Below the pieces are notes generated by a model. It saw only the letters and a program-made list of their open reading frames with translations, searched no databases and was not told the origin of the DNA. From Bdellovibrio bacteriovorus (GTDB lineage: Bacteria; Bdellovibrionota; Bdellovibrionia; Bdellovibrionales; Bdellovibrionaceae): 64,000 nt of DNA. Positions 60,252 to 64,000 of the stretch are shown one piece after another (the stretch's first letter is position 1; every line of letters begins with the position of its first letter). The DNA is taken from assembly GCF_025558485.1 (NCBI RefSeq), contig NZ_CP102930.1, forward strand, positions 2,790,001 to 2,854,000, in the 5' to 3' direction. The position numbers were made by a program, and so were the translations under genes.

Positions 60252-60734
60252 ATGAAAAAGCAACTTGTAACCTTGATGATGATCGTAGCCTCTGTTGTAG
60301 GTTCTCAAGCCCAGGCACAAACTGGCGTTGCAGATAATCTTGTGTCACCGAATGTTGGTCAGACGGGTGTGGCTGACAACCTGACTTCTCTTTTGACTGT
60401 GTTAAATGCGTTTGCAATCGGGGCGGATCAGTCTGTTTCTGAAGTGGCAATTCCTGCAGAGTTTATCGGTGATTGTTCTGCGGAGGAGCTATTCTCTGGT
60501 GTCTGTACGCAGGTTTTGCCTCAGGGGATGGCTTTACATTTCCAGATGAAGTCTATTTATGGAAGTCTTGTACAGATCTCTGCTGAGAACTGTGACGGAA
60601 TTTCCGTGATAGATCCCAAAGGGCACGAGATTCAGATTTCCGGCGCTGCGGTCTTCGATCAAAGAGGCATGTACGACGTTTTAAACAGAGGTTTCAAGAC
60701 TTGTGAAGTCCGAGTTAAGGTTATGAACAGATAA
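60252..60734 (+). CDS. Secreted protein of unknown function, probable sigma-54 regulon member
   Basis: A 160-residue exported protein with a signal peptide ending AQAQ. It has a short internal repeat (QTGVADNL twice, about residues 23-44). Four cysteines in the second half (GDCSAEE, SGVCTQV, ENCDGIS, KTCEVRV) imply two disulphides in a beta-rich domain. GAAGGAG precedes the ATG. The promoter upstream and terminator downstream make it a separate transcript. Function unknown. Confidence 0.7.
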   Translation: MKKQLVTLMMIVASVVGSQAQAQTGVADNLVSPNVGQTGVADNLTSLLTVLNAFAIGADQSVSEVAIPAEFIGDCSAEELFSGVCTQVLPQGMALHFQMKSIYGSLVQISAENCDGISVIDPKGHEIQISGAAVFDQRGMYDVLNRGFKTCEVRVKVMNR

Positions 60735-60764
60735 AATTTCCGACCGTTGAGCAGGATTTGAACG

Positions 60765-60798
60765 AACAAGAAGGCGTCCCGCAGGACGCCTTCTTGTT
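60765..60798 (+). terminator. Rho-independent terminator after the gene at 60252
   Basis: A 15-bp perfect stem (60765-60779 with 60784-60798, loop CGCA) followed by TTTAG on the + strand. It may also serve the aldo/keto reductase gene from the other side. Confidence 0.88.
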
Positions 60799-60799
60799 T

Positions 60800-61756
60800 T
60801 TAGTAAGCAAAGATCTTTTTGATTTCCTTGTCGATCTCAGGCGTGATTTCGACTTTCAGAGCGCCGAGGTTTTCTTGCAGTTGTTCGATGCTGGTGGCAC
60901 CCAGAATCACGCTGCTGACACCGTTTTGGGCGGCGGTCCATGCCAGAGCCAGTTGGGTGCGACTGCATTCAAGCTGATCGGCGATCTTCTTTAGTTCCCA
61001 GACGCGCTGGCTGTTTTTTTCGGTATAGAAAGTGTCTTTCAGCCAGTCAATGCGCGACAGGCGGCCATCGGTGACGCCCTTGTCGTATTTTCCAGTCAGC
61101 ATGCCCGATGCCAGCGGTGACCATGTTACTAAACCCATACCATGCTGCTGAGCTTTCGGTTGCACATTGGTTTCAAACTTATCGCGCACCAAAAGATTGT
61201 ACTGAGGCTGCTCCACCTGTGGCTTGTAGTATCCGCCTTTTTCGCAAATATCCATGGCTTCCTGAATTTGTTCGGCGGTCCATTCACTGGTGCCCCAGTA
61301 CAGAATTTTTCCGTGATGAATCAGATCATCCATGATGCGCACAGTTTCTTCCACCGGAGTTTCCGGGTCATAGCGATGACAGAAGTATATATCCAGATAA
61401 TCAGTGCCGATGCGTTGCAGGGATTTGTTCACAGATTCCAGGATGTGTTTGCGGGAAAGACCTTTGTCGTTGATGTCTTCGCTCATCGGCCAGAAGACTT
61501 TGGATGAAATCACCAGTTCATGGCGAGGGAAGTCCTTCAGGGCTCCGCCCATGATGCGTTCGGATTCGCCTTTGGCGTAAATATCAGCGATGTCGAAGAA
61601 ATTAATTCCGGCCTCAAAAGCCACACGCAAGATGCTGCGCACGGAAGTGAAGTCTTTGACGGTTCCACCAAACGTAGTCCAGCCGCCCAAAGAGTAGGCG
61701 CCGATTTTTAAACCGCAACGACCAACGCTGCGATAAGGCATATTGGGATTGAACAT
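60800..61756 (-). CDS. Aldo/keto reductase (voltage-channel beta-subunit-like)
   Basis: A 318-residue NADPH-dependent oxidoreductase. The barrel has DIADIYAKGESE (Asp and Tyr of the tetrad), SSKVF (Lys), YFCHRYDP (His) and GATSIEQLQENL for cofactor binding. Length and motifs match AKR subfamilies related to potassium-channel beta subunits. AGGAGG precedes the ATG. The carbonyl substrate is not predictable. Confidence 0.9.
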   Translation of the reverse strand: MFNPNMPYRSVGRCGLKIGAYSLGGWTTFGGTVKDFTSVRSILRVAFEAGINFFDIADIYAKGESERIMGGALKDFPRHELVISSKVFWPMSEDINDKGLSRKHILESVNKSLQRIGTDYLDIYFCHRYDPETPVEETVRIMDDLIHHGKILYWGTSEWTAEQIQEAMDICEKGGYYKPQVEQPQYNLLVRDKFETNVQPKAQQHGMGLVTWSPLASGMLTGKYDKGVTDGRLSRIDWLKDTFYTEKNSQRVWELKKIADQLECSRTQLALAWTAAQNGVSSVILGATSIEQLQENLGALKVEITPEIDKEIKKIFAY

Positions 61757-61785
61757 GAGGGCCTCCTTGCAGAAGCCCCATTATC

Positions 61786-62187
61786 TTAATGAAGAACCGG
61801 ATGTTGCAAGTAATGATTGATTTCGATAATTCGGTCTTGTTGGCTGACCACAGAATCTTGAATCGCAATCAGTTTTTGCATCAAGTTGTGTTTAGCCATC
61901 CGAATTGCTTCAAAGATGTCCTCGTGAACACCTTCGGCCTCGGCCTTCGCACCGCTTTCGTTCAGAACGATCGCAATGCGGTACAGCTTCTTCAGTTCTT
62001 CCCTGGTAAATTCGCGTCCTTCTGTTTCATACTGGAGCGCTAATTTTCTTGGGTCCCGGGCTACGACAGCGACCACTGTTTGTGGAGTTACAAAGTGCTC
62101 GAACTCCGCGATCTGCTGGTAGATAAAAGACTTAACCTCAGGATTTTGTTCAATAAGCTCAATGGTGGGGTTGAGAAGGGTCGTCAT
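61786..62187 (-). CDS. Cytosolic protein of unknown function
   Basis: A 133-residue soluble, mainly helical protein with no cysteine. A clear GGAGG site lies before the ATG. The composition (many Glu, Gln, Ile) is that of a helical bundle. It ends 29 bases before the aldo/keto reductase start and may be the first gene of that transcript. I do not recognise a domain. Confidence 0.65.
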   Translation of the reverse strand: MTTLLNPTIELIEQNPEVKSFIYQQIAEFEHFVTPQTVVAVVARDPRKLALQYETEGREFTREELKKLYRIAIVLNESGAKAEAEGVHEDIFEAIRMAKHNLMQKLIAIQDSVVSQQDRIIEINHYLQHPVLH

Positions 62188-62338
62188 AGGCGGCCTCCTT
62201 TTCCTCGTACTTCTAGTGTAACAATGGGGTCGAATTTTGTCTGGTCAAGAAGGTTGGCATCTAAAAAATAATTTGAAATCGAATAGGTTTGCATTAGAAT
62301 CCCGAACCTGGACCATGGGCTTGTGCCAGATTGAGATA

Positions 62339-63037
62339 ATGGAAAACACGAAATCCGAAATCAAATTAGACTCATCTTGGAAGCAGCATCTTCATATGGA
62401 GTTTGAAACAGACCGTATGAAGAAGCTGAAAAGTTTTTTGACCGCTGAATACAAGGCGGGGAAAACCATTTACCCGCGTGGTGATGAATATTTTGCGGCT
62501 TTGAACCTGACCCCTTTTGATAACGTGAAAGTGGTCATCGTTGGTCAGGACCCTTATCATGGTCCGGGGCAGGCTCATGGCCTGTGTTTCTCGGTGCGTG
62601 ATGGGGTGCGCTTTCCACCGTCGCTTCAGAATATCTACAAAGAGCTGCACAGTGATCTGGGGCTGCCGATTCCTAAGAGCGGATCTTTGATAAAATGGGC
62701 GGAACAGGGTGTGCTTTTGCTGAATGCAGTTTTAACTGTTGAAGACGGCAAAGCGGCGGCCCATCAGGGTAAGGGCTGGGAAGAATTCACCGACAAGATC
62801 ATCCATGTTCTGAATGATGAAAAAGAAAATCTGGTGTTCATTTTGTGGGGCTCTTACGCGCAAAAGAAGGCCTCGTTCGTGGATCGAAAAAAGCATCTGG
62901 TGCTGGAGGCTGTGCATCCGTCTCCATTGTCGGCACATCGTGGATTCTTCGGGACAAAACCGTTTTCCAGGGCCAATACCTATCTGAAATCCAAGGGGCT
63001 TGGCGAAATCGACTGGGATTTGACGAAGTCGTCCTAG
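62339..63037 (+). CDS. ung: Uracil-DNA glycosylase, family 1
   Basis: A 232-residue base-excision repair enzyme that removes uracil from DNA. The water-activating loop is [13 protein letters not shown], and [13 protein letters not shown] is the leucine-loop motif. [10 protein letters not shown] lies between. The ATG at 62339 was chosen because the frame could open 102 bases earlier without adding conserved sequence. Length matches the family. Confidence 0.96.
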   Translation: MENTKSEIKLDSSWKQHLHMEFETDRMKKLKSFLTAEYKAGKTIYPRGDEYFAALNLTPFDNVKVVIVGQDPYHGPGQAHGLCFSVRDGVRFPPSLQNIYKELHSDLGLPIPKSGSLIKWAEQGVLLLNAVLTVEDGKAAAHQGKGWEEFTDKIIHVLNDEKENLVFILWGSYAQKKASFVDRKKHLVLEAVHPSPLSAHRGFFGTKPFSRANTYLKSKGLGEIDWDLTKSS

Positions 63038-63080
63038 TTTCCTTTTTTAAAACAGCAGCTCTCATCCTGGTACGCTGAGG

Positions 63081-63109
63081 AATTCCTTTGGAAGGACACC
63101 AAAGGAATT
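63081..63109. repeat. 11-bp inverted repeat between ung and the next gene
   Basis: AATTCCTTTGG and CCAAAGGAATT form an exact 11-bp stem with a seven-base loop. A weak T run follows 8 bases later on the + strand. It may end the ung transcript or be a regulator site. Confidence 0.5.
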
Positions 63110-63207
63110 AAATGGATTTTTGCATGTAAAACAGTGCAAAAGCTCTAGCTATGCCCGCGCGTCTTGGTTAAGATTAAAGAAGAACTCTAAATCTAAAGGA
63201 GTGGATC

Positions 63208-63519
63208 ATGAAGTGGCTTCTTGTGGTGGCAATGATGTCCCTGGGGTTGGTGGTCTCTCAAAAGGCGGAGGCCGGTCCGGCGATTCGCATTATTGCCAGC
63301 GTGGAAACTGTCAAAGTGGCTGACGTGGTTAGAAAACTGCGCAGCGATAAGGACGGTGTTAAGGTGATGTTTAGCAAGCATCAGGGGTCCTACTACCTTC
63401 CGAAAAGCAATCCGCATTATGCGGATCTTCTGAAAAAACTTGAGTCCAGTCTGAAAAGCCAGAAGGCCGTGGATGTCACTGCGGAGCAAGGTCAGCTCAA
63501 TATTGTTGATGTAAAATAA
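63208..63519 (+). CDS. Small secreted protein of unknown function
   Basis: A 103-residue exported protein. The signal peptide ends near KAEAG; the mature part is basic, with a short strand (VETVKVADVV) and helices rich in Lys. No cysteines. AAAGGAG lies before the ATG. No family was recognised. Confidence 0.65.
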   Translation: MKWLLVVAMMSLGLVVSQKAEAGPAIRIIASVETVKVADVVRKLRSDKDGVKVMFSKHQGSYYLPKSNPHYADLLKKLESSLKSQKAVDVTAEQGQLNIVDVK

Positions 63520-63559
63520 GCCCGCGTTGTAAACTGGTCTCCATCTTAAGGAGACCTGT

Positions 63560-63976
63560 ATGCGTAGTCTTGTTGTGGTTCTTGCACTTATCTCATTGTC
63601 TTCCCAATCCTTTGCCACTTCTGCTGAAGAAGTGAAGCAGAAAACAGCGGAGGCTGCCTCTGCGGCGGCCGAATATTCCAAAGAACAAAAAGAAGAATTC
63701 CAAAAAGACATGGAGACCAAGCTGAGTTCCATGAAAAAAGAAATCGCTGACATGAAAGCAGAAGCCTCCAAGAAAACCGGTGAAGCCAAAGCGGAAGTGA
63801 ATGAACAGATCAAGGCTCTTGAAAAGAAACAAGAGGAAATGAAAAAGGATCTGGCGAAGATGAAGAAAAGCTCCGGTAAGGCCTGGGGCGAGATGAAAGC
63901 GGGCATGAGCAAAGCGTGGGATGCGATTTCTGATTCCTACGGCAAAGCCAAAGCTCACCTGTCTGAAGAGAAGTAA
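63560..63976 (+). CDS. Secreted coiled-coil protein
   Basis: A 138-residue exported protein with a signal peptide ending SFATS. Nearly the whole mature part is Lys/Glu/Ala-rich helix with heptads (residues 22-130), similar to YtxH- or apolipoprotein-like stress proteins. It has no cysteine. AAGGAG is present before the ATG. The stop overlaps the next start by one base (TAATG). Confidence 0.68.
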   Translation: MRSLVVVLALISLSSQSFATSAEEVKQKTAEAASAAAEYSKEQKEEFQKDMETKLSSMKKEIADMKAEASKKTGEAKAEVNEQIKALEKKQEEMKKDLAKMKKSSGKAWGEMKAGMSKAWDAISDSYGKAKAHLSEEK

Positions 63977-64000
63977 TGAAAAAAAGTTCTTTGCTCTTTA
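63976..64000 (+). CDS. Start of next gene (truncated by window)
   Basis: An ATG overlapping the previous stop codon opens a frame beginning MKKSSLLF, which resembles a signal peptide. Only eight codons are visible, so no product can be named. Confidence 0.45.

Noticed and set aside
1..64000. tRNA, rRNA, CRISPR, prophage or insertion sequences
   Set aside because: None recognised on reading the intergenic regions; no spaced repeats, transposase or tRNA-like cloverleaf was seen.

Overview
The window looks like chromosomal DNA of Bdellovibrio bacteriovorus or a close relative (Bdellovibrionota). I infer this from protein style rather than a marker gene. Coding is dense and near 50% GC, short operons change strand often, secreted proteins, lipoproteins and envelope enzymes are numerous, and housekeeping genes are of deltaproteobacterial type. 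There is no rRNA, tRNA, insertion sequence, CRISPR array or prophage that I can see.

Left part (1-15.1 kb): a truncated lipoprotein gene, an L,D-transpeptidase-like exported protein, a TonB plus TonB-dependent receptor pair, and an ABC-F ATPase behind a structured leader. An anchored protein of unknown function and a DUF2799-type lipoprotein follow. A tight minus-strand operon then encodes vitamin B5/CoA synthesis: a PanG-like reductase, PanB, PanC, CoaBC, CoaX and PanD, followed by a second, Uup-like ABC-F gene. Together these enzymes would carry 2-oxoisovalerate and aspartate to 4'-phosphopantetheine.

Middle part (15.1-43.5 kb): an AT-rich 305-base spacer and a mobile mystery protein A/B pair (HTH regulator plus Fic protein) form the clearest accessory island. 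After it come exported proteins, an SDR enzyme, two related outer-membrane barrel proteins, a HAD 5'-nucleotidase with a rhodanese, an FGE-like lipoprotein, an M13 metallopeptidase and a Pif1-type helicase. HPPD with RibD, and phenylalanine hydroxylase with TrmJ and HldD, give aromatic amino acid catabolism and housekeeping functions. An S41 protease, an esterase, a bacteriohemerythrin, a U32 protein and a divergent SelO-like protein close the region.

Right part (43.5-64 kb): a hybrid histidine kinase with Hpt and a REC-PilZ-like regulator, an ATP-grasp-like protein, peroxiredoxin, exonuclease III, FxsA, a transpeptidase pseudogene, a TetR regulator and a DksA-like protein that has lost its zinc ligands. 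Two uracil-DNA glycosylases, a free-methionine sulfoxide reductase, a LexA-like S24 protease domain with a membrane/lipoprotein-like N-terminus, a zinc carboxypeptidase, an exported endonuclease I and many small secreted proteins follow. One of the secreted genes has a near-consensus sigma-54 promoter with upstream dyads. Base-excision repair (Ung, a second UDG-family enzyme, exonuclease III) and envelope or prey-facing secreted proteins dominate this end.

The observations most worth checking are the ABC-F leader, the S24 protein, the sigma-54 promoter with paired dyads, the SelO-like protein, the disrupted transpeptidase, the operator of the Fic module and a hidden 38-residue membrane protein gene.
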